Source: an uncultured Eubacteriales bacterium | GTDB taxonomy: Bacteria > Bacillota > Clostridia > Oscillospirales > Oscillospiraceae | DNA length: 35,245 bases | Reading direction: 5' to 3' | Assembly: GCA_902477055.1 (NCBI GenBank) | Contig: CABSFY010000010.1 | Coordinates: forward strand, 1 to 35,245 | Shown here: positions 15,746 to 24,428 of the stretch, in pieces | Numbering within the stretch: position 1 is the first letter of the stretch | Layout of the letters: every line of letters starts with the position of its first letter | Program-made: the position numbers and the translations under genes | The notes under the pieces: generated by a model | Databases searched by the model: none | Told to the model about the DNA's origin: nothing | What the model saw: the letters and a program-made list of their open reading frames with translations, nothing else

Positions 15746-16679
15746 CTTTCTCGCCTCTCTCAACGCCATCTCCAGCATGGCCATTCCGTTGCTGGTCGGC
15801 ATTCTGCTCCGGGTACTTCACATCTTGGATGGGCGTTTCAGTCCGACCGTCAGCACGCTGATCTACAACGTCTGCCTGCCGGTCAGCCTCGGCTGCTCCA
15901 TGTACGCCAGCGACCTGCATACCTCTGCATTTCCGCTGGCGGCGATCGGCTATACCGGCGCTGTTTTGACCGCAGCTTTTGTCCTGTTATGCATTTTCGT
16001 CCGCCGTGCCGTCCCTGACGGTGCAAAGGCCGGCTCGATCGTGCAGGGCTGCTTCCGCGGCAACGCCTCGGTCTACGGCATCCCGCTCGGAATGTCGCTG
16101 TTCGGCGGTATCGTCCCGCCGGAGCTGGCGCTCATCATGCTCGCCAGCGTTGTGTTTTTCAACATCCTCGCCGTGCTGACGTTCGTCCTCTGCTCCGGCG
16201 CGAAGGCAAGCCTCCGGCAGACGCTGCTGTCCATCGCAAAAAATCCCTGCATCTGCGGCATTCTGCTCGGACTGCTGCTCAATGTCGTCGGCCTGCGCCT
16301 GCCCAAAATGCTCTATCAGCCGATCAGTGCAATCGGCAGCATCACCACACCGCTCTGCTTCATCGCGATCGGCACGACGTTTCAATTCACGGACATCCGC
16401 GAAAATGCACGCTACGCGGGCTTTGTTACACTGATTAAGCTCGTCGTCCTCCCGGTCATCGCCATCGGCCTCGGCGTTCTGCTCGGCTTCCGCGGTCCCG
16501 CCCTTGTCGGCCTGCTGTCCACCTTCGCCACCCCCTGCGCCGTCGGCTCCTACCCCATGGCCCTAAAGCTCGGCGGCAACGGCCCTCTCTCGGCGCAAGC
16601 CCTCATGTACTCCACTCTCGCCTCCATCGCCACAATGTTTCTTTTCATTTTCGTTCTAAGGGGCAATGCCCTGATTTGA
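15738..16679 (+). CDS. AEC-family (auxin efflux carrier/malate permease-like) transporter
   Basis: This 313-aa membrane protein has about ten hydrophobic segments in two halves. Sequences such as FRGNASVYGIPLGMSLFGG and the late ATPCAVGSYPMALKLGGN fit the AEC family, whose bacterial members include carboxylate (malate, malonate) permeases. GAGGAGG lies seven bases before ATG, within the end of the DMT gene. It is the last gene of the plus-strand operon and is followed by the bidirectional terminator at 16689-16708. A carboxylate substrate agrees with the acid-handling enzymes of the operon, but this is an inference. Confidence 0.87.
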   Translation: MDSFLASLNAISSMAIPLLVGILLRVLHILDGRFSPTVSTLIYNVCLPVSLGCSMYASDLHTSAFPLAAIGYTGAVLTAAFVLLCIFVRRAVPDGAKAGSIVQGCFRGNASVYGIPLGMSLFGGIVPPELALIMLASVVFFNILAVLTFVLCSGAKASLRQTLLSIAKNPCICGILLGLLLNVVGLRLPKMLYQPISAIGSITTPLCFIAIGTTFQFTDIRENARYAGFVTLIKLVVLPVIAIGLGVLLGFRGPALVGLLSTFATPCAVGSYPMALKLGGNGPLSAQALMYSTLASIATMFLFIFVLRGNALI

Positions 16680-16688
16680 TGCAAAAGA

Positions 16689-16708
16689 CCGAACGCACCT
16701 GCGTTCGG
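16689..16708. terminator. Bidirectional terminator between the convergent operons
   Basis: CCGAACGC (16689-16696) pairs with GCGTTCGG (16701-16708) across a four-base loop. It is flanked by AAAAGA on the left and CCTTTCCC on the right. Read on the minus strand the stem is followed by TCTTTT, and on the plus strand by CTTTCCCTT. It lies in the 43-base gap between the last genes of the two convergent operons, where such an element is expected. Confidence 0.75.
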
Positions 16709-16722
16709 CCTTTCCCTTACCC

Positions 16723-17901
16723 TTATTCCGGTTTTTTTTCGTCCAGCAGCAGGAGGGTGTGGAGCAGCACCTCCGCCCCGTTTGCGGCATCCCGCCAGTT
16801 GGTCCATTCCTTCTCGCTGTGGCTGACTCCGCTCACGCTGGGAACAAAAATCATTCCGGCACGCGTGATCTGCGCCAGCGCCATCGTATCATGCGCCGCA
16901 CCGCTGGCAATATCCATCGTTTTCAGCCCCAGCGCATCCGCCGCCTGCCAAATCGCCGCGCGGACCGTTTCGTCCATCGGATAAGCCCGCTGGACCATCG
17001 TCGGCGCAATGGAGGCAATGCAGTCAGCAAATTCCTCCGTCAATCGCGTATACGCGCGCTCCAGCGTTTCCTCCCGGATGGCCCGCAGCTCCAGCTCCAG
17101 CTCCACCCGTCCGGGAATGGTGTTCACCAATCCCGGCGAAACCTCAAGCCGTCCGATCGTTCCGACCATTTCTCCGTCGATCTCACGCACCAGCTCCGGC
17201 AGCCGCGTGACGAGAGCCGCGGCCTTCACCAGTGCATCGTCCCGCAGATACATCGGCGTGCTGCCAGCATGGTTCGCCGTCCCGGCTATCACGACCCGAT
17301 AGCGCCGTATGGCAAAAATCGCCGTCACCACGCCGATCTCCTGCCTTTCCTGATCCAGAACACCGCCCTGCTCAATGTGCAGCTCGACGGAATAGTCAAT
17401 CGGCTCCTGCACGCGGCAGGCAGCAATATCCTTTGCCGAAATCCCGCGCACACGAATTCTGCTCTCCCATTTTTTCGGATGGGGCAGGCCGCAGTAGGCC
17501 ATGCTGCCGAACAGCCCGCCGATCACCAGCCCTTCCTCCTCGGCCCATGCGGCAACGTCAATGGAATGCTGCGGTACGATTCCCTCCTCGTGGAGCGTCT
17601 GCACCGCCTCGATAGCCGCCATAACCCCGAGGCAGCCGTCAAACATTCCCGCGTTTCTTACGGAATCGATATGCGAGCCGACCGTGAGCTTTCGCTCCGT
17701 CCGGCCGCGATACGTCCCGATCAGATTGCCGACCGAATTGGTGCTTACCTGTAGTCCGGCCTCTCTCATGCACTGCATGACATAATCGCAGGAGTTCCAG
17801 TACTCCTTCGTATAGGTCAGGCGATTGATGCCCGCATCGTTTCTTCCCAGCTCCGCAAGCGTTTCCAGCCGCTGGCGCAGCCGTTCCCTGTTTATCTGCA
17901 T
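16723..17901 (-). CDS. M20-family N-carbamoyl-L-amino acid hydrolase / allantoate amidohydrolase-like
   Basis: This dinuclear metal amidohydrolase removes a carbamoyl (ureido) group, releasing CO2 and ammonia. The metal and catalytic residues are in order: His77 and Asp79 in GSHIDSV, Asp88 in MFDG, the Glu pair at about 122-123 in WAEEEG, the ELHIEQG histidine, GAAHDTMA, and the late histidine in SGVSHS. This pattern is shared by hydantoin-utilisation carbamoylases, beta-ureidopropionases and allantoate amidohydrolases. ATG 17901 is chosen for its GGTGGTGA upstream and the usual family start; a longer TTG start at 17937 is unlikely. The length of 392 aa is normal. It is the last gene of the minus operon and directly follows the hydantoinase, so it probably hydrolyses the N-carbamoyl acid that enzyme makes. 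Confidence 0.9.
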   Translation of the reverse strand: MQINRERLRQRLETLAELGRNDAGINRLTYTKEYWNSCDYVMQCMREAGLQVSTNSVGNLIGTYRGRTERKLTVGSHIDSVRNAGMFDGCLGVMAAIEAVQTLHEEGIVPQHSIDVAAWAEEEGLVIGGLFGSMAYCGLPHPKKWESRIRVRGISAKDIAACRVQEPIDYSVELHIEQGGVLDQERQEIGVVTAIFAIRRYRVVIAGTANHAGSTPMYLRDDALVKAAALVTRLPELVREIDGEMVGTIGRLEVSPGLVNTIPGRVELELELRAIREETLERAYTRLTEEFADCIASIAPTMVQRAYPMDETVRAAIWQAADALGLKTMDIASGAAHDTMALAQITRAGMIFVPSVSGVSHSEKEWTNWRDAANGAEVLLHTLLLLDEKKPE

Positions 17902-17969
17902 ATATTCACCACCGTTATCAGCGCAACAGCGCCTCAAATTCCTTTGAAGCGCTGTGCGTTCGAGCCTGT

Positions 17970-19376
17970 TTAATACTTCAGAATGTCATACGCCGAGCCG
18001 TAGGGCTTGCCGGGGACGAACTGGCCGTCGCCGGGCTTTCCGACATATTTTGCGTCCTCCACGACAACCTTGCCGCGCAGCAGGACTGTTTCCGGCCGTC
18101 CGATCTGCTCCATCCCCTCGAAGATGTTATATTCCACCCCCGTGGGATTGGTTTCGACGGAGAACACGCCCCGGTAGTCGGGATCAAATACGACGATATC
18201 CGCGTCCGCACCGACCTCGATGGTACCCTTTCGCGGATACAGGCCGTTCATCTTTGCGGGGGTCGTCGCGTAAATGTCGATCAGCTTCTGTCTGGTGATC
18301 TTGCCCGCCGCAACACCGTAGGTCCAAAGGACGTTCAGCCGGTCGCCGGAGCCGGGGCAGCCGTTGGGAATCTTTCGGAAGTCCTTCTCGCCCCAATGCT
18401 TCTGATACAGCGGAATACCGGCATGGTCCGAGCCGCAGACATCCAGCCAGCCCTGATTCAGCGCCCTCCAGAGATAGCTGCGCTCTGCCTCGTCCCGCAG
18501 CGGGGGTGAGCAGACCCAGCGGCAGGCAACGTCGAAGTCGGGATTGTCCATCAGGTGTCTGTCCAGCGTCAGATGATGCGGGCAAGTTTCCGCCATCACG
18601 GGGACGCCCTCCTCCTTCGCGTCGCGGATCACATCCACTGCATCCTTGCAGCTCACATGGACAATACAGAGCGGACAACCCGTCGCCTTGGAGAAATAAA
18701 TTGCTCTGGAAACCGCCTCCGCCTCTCCGAACGTCGGTCGAGTCATGTAATGATATTTCGGTGCAAGATAGCCGTTATCGCCCTTTTCGTTTCGCCAGAG
18801 ATCCAAAACGTCGGGGTTCTCTGCATGGACCATCATGGTCATGCCGCATTCCTTCGCTGCCTTCATGCAGGAGATCAGCTTCGCGTCATCCATGTAGAGC
18901 GGCGTACCCTTATAAGCCATGAACAGCTTCATCGACGGAACGCCCATTTCGACCAGCTTTGGAATTTCATCGATCGTTTCGTCCGTAAAGTCCGTGCAGT
19001 TGGCGTGCAGTGCAACATCGACCGCCGCCTGTCCCTTGGCGCGGACGTTCAGTCGGTAGTTCACGGAATCGACCAGATTCATGCCCGGCTCGTTGGGGCA
19101 GAAGTCAACGATCGTCGTCGTTCCGCCCAGCGCATTGATGTAGGTGGTATCGTACTCAGCAAAGGTCGTCACACCGTCCGTATTCAGGCCGGCAAAATGC
19201 GCATGGTTGTCCACGCCGCCGGGCAGCACAAACTTGCCCGCCGCATCAATCACCCGGTCGGCCTCTTCCGGCAGCTCTGTTCCGATCGCGACAATCTTCT
19301 CCCCATCCACAAGGATGTCCGCTTTCTGTTCTCCTAAGGTGTTGACAACCGTTCCGTTTTTAATCAGTACCTTCAT
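17970..19376 (-). CDS. D-hydantoinase / dihydropyrimidinase
   Basis: This cyclic amidohydrolase opens hydantoin or dihydropyrimidine rings to N-carbamoyl acids. Using ATG 19376, the dinuclear metal ligands fall at His58 and His60 (NHAH) and the carbamylated lysine at Lys150 (SMKLFMAYKG), the same numbers as in studied D-hydantoinases. Further ligands appear in MVHAENP, IVHVSC and GSDHAG. The C-terminal PTGVEYNIFEGMEQIG followed by VLLRGKVVVED is typical of hydantoinase HydA rather than allantoinase. The length of 468 aa is normal. The start is preceded by AAAGGATGGG and lies 27 bases after the PdxA stop; a longer start inside pdxA is not supported. Partnership with the carbamoylase downstream indicates degradation of a ureide-containing ring. 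The natural ring substrate is unknown. Confidence 0.92.
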   Translation of the reverse strand: MKVLIKNGTVVNTLGEQKADILVDGEKIVAIGTELPEEADRVIDAAGKFVLPGGVDNHAHFAGLNTDGVTTFAEYDTTYINALGGTTTIVDFCPNEPGMNLVDSVNYRLNVRAKGQAAVDVALHANCTDFTDETIDEIPKLVEMGVPSMKLFMAYKGTPLYMDDAKLISCMKAAKECGMTMMVHAENPDVLDLWRNEKGDNGYLAPKYHYMTRPTFGEAEAVSRAIYFSKATGCPLCIVHVSCKDAVDVIRDAKEEGVPVMAETCPHHLTLDRHLMDNPDFDVACRWVCSPPLRDEAERSYLWRALNQGWLDVCGSDHAGIPLYQKHWGEKDFRKIPNGCPGSGDRLNVLWTYGVAAGKITRQKLIDIYATTPAKMNGLYPRKGTIEVGADADIVVFDPDYRGVFSVETNPTGVEYNIFEGMEQIGRPETVLLRGKVVVEDAKYVGKPGDGQFVPGKPYGSAYDILKY

Positions 19377-19402
19377 TGGAAAAATCCCATCCTTTTCTAT
19401 AC

Positions 19403-20401
19403 TCAGTCTGCGCCGCACATGATCCACGCCTGCCGGATGGCCTCAACCATATTCTCAGCCTTTGCCGTTCCGGTGCCTGCGTGGTTGAATGCCGTTCCGT
19501 GATCGACGCTTGTGCGGATAAATGGCAGACCGACTGTGATGTTCACGCTCTTTTCCAGCCCCAGCACCTTCACCGGGCCGAGTCCCTGATCGTGGTTCAT
19601 TGCAACAACGATGTCAAACCGGCCGTTCTTTGCACGGAAGAAGGCCGTGTCCGCAGGGACAGGTCCCGTTACGTCAAAGCCCTCGGCCTGCGCCCGCTCG
19701 ATTGCCGGAATGATCTTCGTTTCCTCCTCACCGTCGCCGAACAGTCCGTTTTCGCCCGCATGGGGATTGAGGCCGCAAACGACGATTCTCGGCTCGCGGT
19801 CGCGAATCTTGCGCTTCATTGCATCTCTGGCCAGCACGATGGTGTTATAAACACTCTCCGGCGTGACCAGATCGATCGACTCGCGCAGGCCGACATGAAT
19901 GGTCACCAGAATCACATGAAGATCCTCGGAGGCAAACATCATGCCGTAGTGCTCCGCGCCGCCGAAGTCCGCAAGGATCTCTGTATGACCGGGGTATTTA
20001 TGTCCGCCGAGCTGCATAGCTTCCTTGTTCAGAGGCGCCGTGCAGATTGCATCGACCTTCTTTGCGAGTGCAAGATCGATCGCCTCGCGGACATAGCGGA
20101 ACGCAGCGTCACCCGCCCGTCCGTCGATCTTTGCAAACGGGATATCCGGCGGCAGCAGATTCATGTCCATGCAGTCGATCGTCCCGTAGGTATAAAGTCC
20201 GTCCGCCGGGGCTTGGATACGATTGATCCTGCACCCCGTTTTCCAGATCGTGTCCGCGCGCTCCAGATACTTTGCATCGCCGATCACGCAGGGACGGCAA
20301 TGCTCATATAGCTCTCTTTGGTGCAGCGCCTGTACGATGATCTCCGGACCGACGCCGGTCACGTCGCCCATAGTGAGGGCAATCAGCGGTCTTTTTTCCA
20401 T
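19403..20401 (-). CDS. PdxA-family 4-phospho acid dehydrogenase (PdxA2-like)
   Basis: This NAD-dependent, metal-dependent oxidative decarboxylase is homologous to 4-hydroxythreonine-4-phosphate dehydrogenase. GDVTGVGPEI starts the fold. The metal histidines are His169 (THVGLRE-like HVGLRES), His214 (NPHAGENG) and His270 (NHDQGLGP), and TSVDHGTAF is conserved. The length of 332 aa is typical. AAAGGAG lies before ATG 20401. The gene directly follows a DUF1537 kinase gene. That pairing defines the PdxA2 pathway, in which a four-carbon acid sugar such as threonate or erythronate is phosphorylated and then oxidised and decarboxylated to dihydroxyacetone phosphate. A catabolic role is therefore far more likely than vitamin B6 synthesis. 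Confidence 0.9.
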   Translation of the reverse strand: MEKRPLIALTMGDVTGVGPEIIVQALHQRELYEHCRPCVIGDAKYLERADTIWKTGCRINRIQAPADGLYTYGTIDCMDMNLLPPDIPFAKIDGRAGDAAFRYVREAIDLALAKKVDAICTAPLNKEAMQLGGHKYPGHTEILADFGGAEHYGMMFASEDLHVILVTIHVGLRESIDLVTPESVYNTIVLARDAMKRKIRDREPRIVVCGLNPHAGENGLFGDGEEETKIIPAIERAQAEGFDVTGPVPADTAFFRAKNGRFDIVVAMNHDQGLGPVKVLGLEKSVNITVGLPFIRTSVDHGTAFNHAGTGTAKAENMVEAIRQAWIMCGAD

Positions 20402-20419
20402 TGCTTGTCACTCCTTTTG

Positions 20420-21685
20420 TCAGATTGATCTCATTGTGTTTCTTGCCGTTATGAGGGCCTCCGGTGTGCCAAAAGCGCCCGCCTTTGTCGCGCCGAGCAG
20501 TCTTCTGCTTCCGGTGAGCCAGCCATAGGGAATCCCGGGTTCGATCTCGCCGAGCAGCTCCATGCCATCGCTTTTCAGCGCCGTACAGACTGCCTTTGCC
20601 GTGTCGCCACCGGTCATGAGCAGCCCGCCGGGCAGCCCGGTTTCCACCAGCTCCCGCGTCATGGCCGCCATGGCCTGCGCAATCATTCCGGGCAGCGCCT
20701 CCGGCAGAACGCCATGCGTCATGGCGCTTTGCCGCGATCGCTCCCGCGCCGCAGGCGTGTTGTCTAGGTATAAAACCACGTCCCACCCAGCCAGAAGCGC
20801 CTGCCTTGCCGCGTCCAAATGCGCCTTCCCCTGCGTTTTGGCCAGCTCCCAAGGTTCCATTTTCACCGGGCAAACGTTCTCACAGCATATTAGCCGCTCG
20901 ATCTGCTTCGCAGTGACCGGAGAGGCACTCGCTGCGGCAAACAGCAGCGGTGCCGTCTGGCGCGGAGCCTGCATCTCGGCCCTGCCGCTTCCAATTTTCC
21001 AACCTTCCGCGATGTACTGTGCCAAGCCGGTCGAGCCGACGATCAGGGCCTCCGGCATAGTGAAGGCAAAATCGGCAATCGTTTGCAGGTCCTGTTCCGT
21101 TTCCGTGTCAAACGTGAGCAGTGTCGAGCTGCCTTCTATGTGCTGCACTATTACACTGCGCAGCGCTGTCTGTCCCGCACGCAGCACGGACAGCGGAATA
21201 TGGGCGATTGTTCGTTTCGACTGACTGCGAAGAATCTTTCCCAGCTCCGATTCCCGCATCGGCGAAACCGGGTCGCGGGCCAGTGAGCTCTCGGCCAGTG
21301 GAAGTCCCATCAGATAATGGGTCCCATCCACGATTGTCCGACCGTAATGCGGAAATGCGGGCGCGATCAACGCCACCGGCAGTTCCAGTACATCCATAAC
21401 CGCGTCGATTTCCGCGCCGAGGTTTCCGCGCAGCGTCGAATCCACGGATTTGTAAATTCTTCGGCAGCCCGTGCCGCGCAGTGCAGCCGCCGTCCGATAG
21501 ACCTTCTTATAGGCCGTCACAGGGGAAAGCGGGCGGCTGTCGGTATCCACCGAAAGGACGTCGCCCTCCGGCAATCGCTCCGGCAAGCTCATGAGTGCCA
21601 GCGTTGCCAGCCCATGCGTTGCAAACTGCACACCGCAGTCGGTCACGCTGGAAAAATCATCTGCAATGATGATTGCCTGATACAT
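20420..21685 (-). CDS. Four-carbon acid sugar kinase (DUF1537 family)
   Basis: This ATP-dependent kinase belongs to the family containing D-threonate kinase DtnK, D-erythronate kinase DenK and 3-oxo-tetronate kinase OtnK. The N-terminal acid-sugar-binding domain carries IADDFSSVTDCG near the start and KSVDSTLRGN at about residues 80-90. The C-terminal nucleotide-binding domain carries MTGGDTAKAVC near the end. The length of 421 aa is typical. ATG 21685 is chosen because GAGGTGA lies a few bases upstream; an in-frame GTG nine bases earlier overlaps that site. With PdxA2 immediately downstream it should produce and consume a 4-phosphorylated C4 acid. Which stereoisomer is used cannot be told. 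Confidence 0.9.
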   Translation of the reverse strand: MYQAIIIADDFSSVTDCGVQFATHGLATLALMSLPERLPEGDVLSVDTDSRPLSPVTAYKKVYRTAAALRGTGCRRIYKSVDSTLRGNLGAEIDAVMDVLELPVALIAPAFPHYGRTIVDGTHYLMGLPLAESSLARDPVSPMRESELGKILRSQSKRTIAHIPLSVLRAGQTALRSVIVQHIEGSSTLLTFDTETEQDLQTIADFAFTMPEALIVGSTGLAQYIAEGWKIGSGRAEMQAPRQTAPLLFAAASASPVTAKQIERLICCENVCPVKMEPWELAKTQGKAHLDAARQALLAGWDVVLYLDNTPAARERSRQSAMTHGVLPEALPGMIAQAMAAMTRELVETGLPGGLLMTGGDTAKAVCTALKSDGMELLGEIEPGIPYGWLTGSRRLLGATKAGAFGTPEALITARNTMRSI

Positions 21686-21712
21686 TCCGCTCACCTCGCT
21701 TTCCTGTTGGTT

Positions 21713-22384
21713 TTAGTCTTTATTCAGATAGTCGTATACCGCACTGAGATTCTCGCGGAAGCTCCCGTCCTTTACGAAATTCTTTGTAAACAGGGCGCTG
21801 CCCATCGTAAAGCCGGCTGGGTGCAGCTCCTTCATAAAGTCGATGCGCTCGAAGCTGCCGATGCTGCCCGCAACCACTGTGGGGAAGGCGACCTCCTTCG
21901 TGAACCGCTTCAGCAGCGCAACCGGATCCTCCACATGGCGGTAGGCCAGCAGGTCCGTGCCGTCGCAGCCGAGCGCCTGGAGGCGCTTGGCATCGGCAAT
22001 GATCTCATCGATGCTGCCACCGAGCTTGGACGGATTGTCCCATACCTTGCCGCAGAAGGGGAAGTACTGAATTTTCCCCTTGACCAGCTCGCCGACAGAC
22101 GGGAAATACAGCGTTCCCATCAGGCAGTCAAATTCGCATTCCATCGCCAGCTTCGCCGCGGACAGACATTCCTCCTCCGTGTAGGTAACTACCTCCAGAT
22201 AGGTCGTTTTCCCTGCGGCCTTCATGTCTGCCACCAACCGTTTCATCTGCGGAACGGGCAGGCCGATGTTTTTGAAGCCCCAATGCTGCACCGGTAAATC
22301 CTTGCAGGCATCGAAAATCTCAATTGCATCCGTGACCGTCTGGTCATTGTGCGTCAGCATGACAATCAGCTTGATATCACTCAT
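21713..22384 (-). CDS. Phosphate-binding TIM-barrel protein of unknown function
   Basis: I cannot assign this 223-aa protein to a characterised enzyme. Alternating strand-helix units and the late pair VVAGSIGSFERI (about residues 168-179) and AGFTMGSALF (about 188-197) look like the standard phosphate-binding site of ribulose-phosphate-binding barrels such as HisA, TrpC and PcrB. It also has conserved-looking polar sites in HWGFKNIG, TYLEVVTYTEEE and the cysteine-containing FPFCGKVWD. It lies between the ABC permease and the DUF1537 kinase in one transcript. It is therefore a candidate aldolase, isomerase or epimerase acting on a phosphorylated intermediate. AAAAGGAAAA precedes the start. There are no membrane segments or signal peptide. 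Confidence 0.8.
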   Translation of the reverse strand: MSDIKLIVMLTHNDQTVTDAIEIFDACKDLPVQHWGFKNIGLPVPQMKRLVADMKAAGKTTYLEVVTYTEEECLSAAKLAMECEFDCLMGTLYFPSVGELVKGKIQYFPFCGKVWDNPSKLGGSIDEIIADAKRLQALGCDGTDLLAYRHVEDPVALLKRFTKEVAFPTVVAGSIGSFERIDFMKELHPAGFTMGSALFTKNFVKDGSFRENLSAVYDYLNKD

Positions 22385-22420
22385 AGTCGTTTTTCCTTTT
22401 CAGCATATTGTTTATTTTTG

Positions 22421-23404
22421 TCACTTGACAGATTTTGCGGTCCGAATCCTCATGATCGTAACGAGCGTTACGGAGAATACCAGAATGCCGCCCTTGGTAA
22501 AGTCGCGGACAAACGGCGGTGCGCCCAGCATAGTCACGCCGTAGGAGATGATCGCGCTGATTACGGCGCCGAGCAGCGTACCTGCAACGTTATACACGCC
22601 CTTTTTCAGCGTCGCGCCGAGCATCAGGGCGGTCAGCGATTGGAACAGCATATCGTCGCCGAGCGTCGTCGTTGCGCCGTTTTGCATCGACCCCATCAGA
22701 ATGCCCGTAATGCCGCCGAAAACAGCGCAGAGGACGAAGCCCATTCTCTTGGAGGCCTTGGCATCGATGCCGATGTACTTGCAGGCCGTCGGGTTTACGC
22801 CGACCGCGAACATATTCTGTCCGGGAACCGTCTTTTCTGTGTAGATATACATAATGATTCCTGCCGCGATCAGCACAACGAGCGAAATCGGAACGATGCC
22901 GCCGATATAGGTCTGGCCGAGGAAAGTAAAGCAGTCCGGCCACGCAGGGTCCGCACGCAGTGTTTTCATCTCTAGGAGATACCTTGAGATACCGTTCAGC
23001 ACATAGGAGCTTCCCATCGTTCCGATGAACGCGGGAACGCCGACCTTGTTATGCATAAAAGAATTAAACAGGCCGAACAGCGCCATGATCGCCAACGTCA
23101 GCAGCAGGACGACCAGATACTGATCCTTGAAAAGCGGCTGCTTCAGCAGCACGCCCATCAGCGTCGCACTGGCCGTGACCTGTGCGCCGATGGAGAAGTC
23201 CGTTTCGCCCGCGGCGCAAATGCACGTGATGCCCAAACCGGCAAGGCCCGTCAGGCATGCCGAATTCAGAATGTTCAGCAGATTGCGCGGCGCGAGAAAG
23301 GTCGGCTGCAATGCGCCAAACAGGAGGGTCAGAAGAATTGTAAAATACAGCAGCCAAAGTCTTGAAAAGCTGGCTGTGATGCGATGGCCGATTTTCCCTT
23401 TCAT
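22421..23404 (-). CDS. Ribose-type ABC transporter permease, second subunit
   Basis: This membrane permease of the RbsC/BPD_transp_2 family has eight to ten hydrophobic segments over 327 aa. Motifs include LAGLGITCICAAGETDFSIG near residues 55-75 and the cytoplasmic loop FAVGVNPTACKYIGI, which contacts the ATPase. ATG 23404 is chosen because AAAGGAGG lies nine bases upstream. A longer ATG at 23425 overlaps the previous stop but has this ribosome site inside its coding region. It differs clearly in sequence from the permease encoded just upstream, so the channel is probably a heterodimer. It serves the binding protein at 26148-27356. Confidence 0.92.
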   Translation of the reverse strand: MKGKIGHRITASFSRLWLLYFTILLTLLFGALQPTFLAPRNLLNILNSACLTGLAGLGITCICAAGETDFSIGAQVTASATLMGVLLKQPLFKDQYLVVLLLTLAIMALFGLFNSFMHNKVGVPAFIGTMGSSYVLNGISRYLLEMKTLRADPAWPDCFTFLGQTYIGGIVPISLVVLIAAGIIMYIYTEKTVPGQNMFAVGVNPTACKYIGIDAKASKRMGFVLCAVFGGITGILMGSMQNGATTTLGDDMLFQSLTALMLGATLKKGVYNVAGTLLGAVISAIISYGVTMLGAPPFVRDFTKGGILVFSVTLVTIMRIRTAKSVK

Positions 23405-23424
23405 TCTCGAATTCCTCCTTTGCA

Positions 23425-24411
23425 TCAGGTGTCGAACGTCACCGTCGGCAGCCCGTTTTTATTCGTTCTGGCGATAAAGCTCACCGCAGCCAGCAGCATG
23501 ATGCCGATTGCAACGTCCTTGGCCCACGCCTCCATGCCGAGTCCCATCACGCCGTTCTGAACGGTAATGATAATGGTCGAGGCCACGGCAATGCCGGGGA
23601 CATTATACTGGCCGGGCTTGTAGAACGTGGCGCAGAGCATGGTAATGGCAATCGGGGGCAGCGTCAGGTCGTTGCCCAGCAGCGGACTGGCCTGTCCGAG
23701 CGAGGAGGCATAGAGAATACCGCCCAAGCCCGCCAACAGCGAGCAGAGCAGATAGGCAATATACCGAATTCTCGGAACATTGACGCCGACCTGGCGGCAG
23801 GCCGTTTGATTCGCGCCGACCGCAAAGATATACCGTCCCGTCCGGGTCCGTTCAAAGAACAGATGCACCACAACGGCCACGACGAGGAAAATAATGATCG
23901 GGACCGGAATTCCCGCCACGCTTCCCCGTGACAGCGCGGTATACATTTCGCCCCATTCGTTTTTATAGAGGATCGTATTGTTCGTCAGGATTTTCAGCAC
24001 GCCGGTGTAGATTGTCATAAAGCCCATCGTAATGATAAAGGCAGGCGCCTTCCAGTGAATAACGATGAACGCAGGCGGCAGACCGCTGATCGTAACGATC
24101 GCCAGCGCCAGCACGATGCTCAGCAGATACGGAAGCCGCAGCATGAACAGGCCGAGCAGGATCGCACCCATCGCAGCCTGCGCGGCGAAGGTGAAGTTCA
24201 TCTCACCGGTGGCCTGCACCATCATAAAGGCAATGGCAAGGATACCGAACGCGCTTGCTGTTCTCAGGATGTCCATCAGATTACTGAACTTGATGAACGA
24301 CGGCGTAAGGGCGGTAAACAACGCGACAAGCGCCAGAAGCACGATCAGGAGGAAATACCTCGGCAGCTCCTTCCATGCGCTTTGCTTCACGCTTCGGGTC
24401 GTATTTTTCAT
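23425..24411 (-). CDS. Ribose-type ABC transporter permease, first subunit
   Basis: This is an RbsC-family permease of 328 aa with multiple hydrophobic segments. The segment ILAIAFMMVQATGEMNFTFA corresponds to the GGIDLSVG region of the family, and FAVGANQTACRQVGVNVPR is the ATPase-coupling loop. ATG 24411 is chosen for the GGGGGAGGGAC upstream; an in-frame ATG at 24447 lies within the ATPase gene without a ribosome site. With 17 bases between the ATPase stop and this start, expression is coupled. It pairs with the permease at 22421-23404. Confidence 0.92.
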   Translation of the reverse strand: MKNTTRSVKQSAWKELPRYFLLIVLLALVALFTALTPSFIKFSNLMDILRTASAFGILAIAFMMVQATGEMNFTFAAQAAMGAILLGLFMLRLPYLLSIVLALAIVTISGLPPAFIVIHWKAPAFIITMGFMTIYTGVLKILTNNTILYKNEWGEMYTALSRGSVAGIPVPIIIFLVVAVVVHLFFERTRTGRYIFAVGANQTACRQVGVNVPRIRYIAYLLCSLLAGLGGILYASSLGQASPLLGNDLTLPPIAITMLCATFYKPGQYNVPGIAVASTIIITVQNGVMGLGMEAWAKDVAIGIMLLAAVSFIARTNKNGLPTVTFDT

Positions 24412-24428
24412 CACTTGTCCCTCCCCCG

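Noticed and set aside
17970..19376. Allantoinase identity for the cyclic amidohydrolase
   Set aside because: The C-terminal segment and the His58/His60/Lys150 placement match D-hydantoinase/dihydropyrimidinase better; no other purine-degradation genes of the allantoin route are present.
19403..20401. Vitamin B6 biosynthesis role for the PdxA homologue
   Set aside because: No other pdx genes are nearby, while the adjacent DUF1537 kinase points to the catabolic PdxA2 function.
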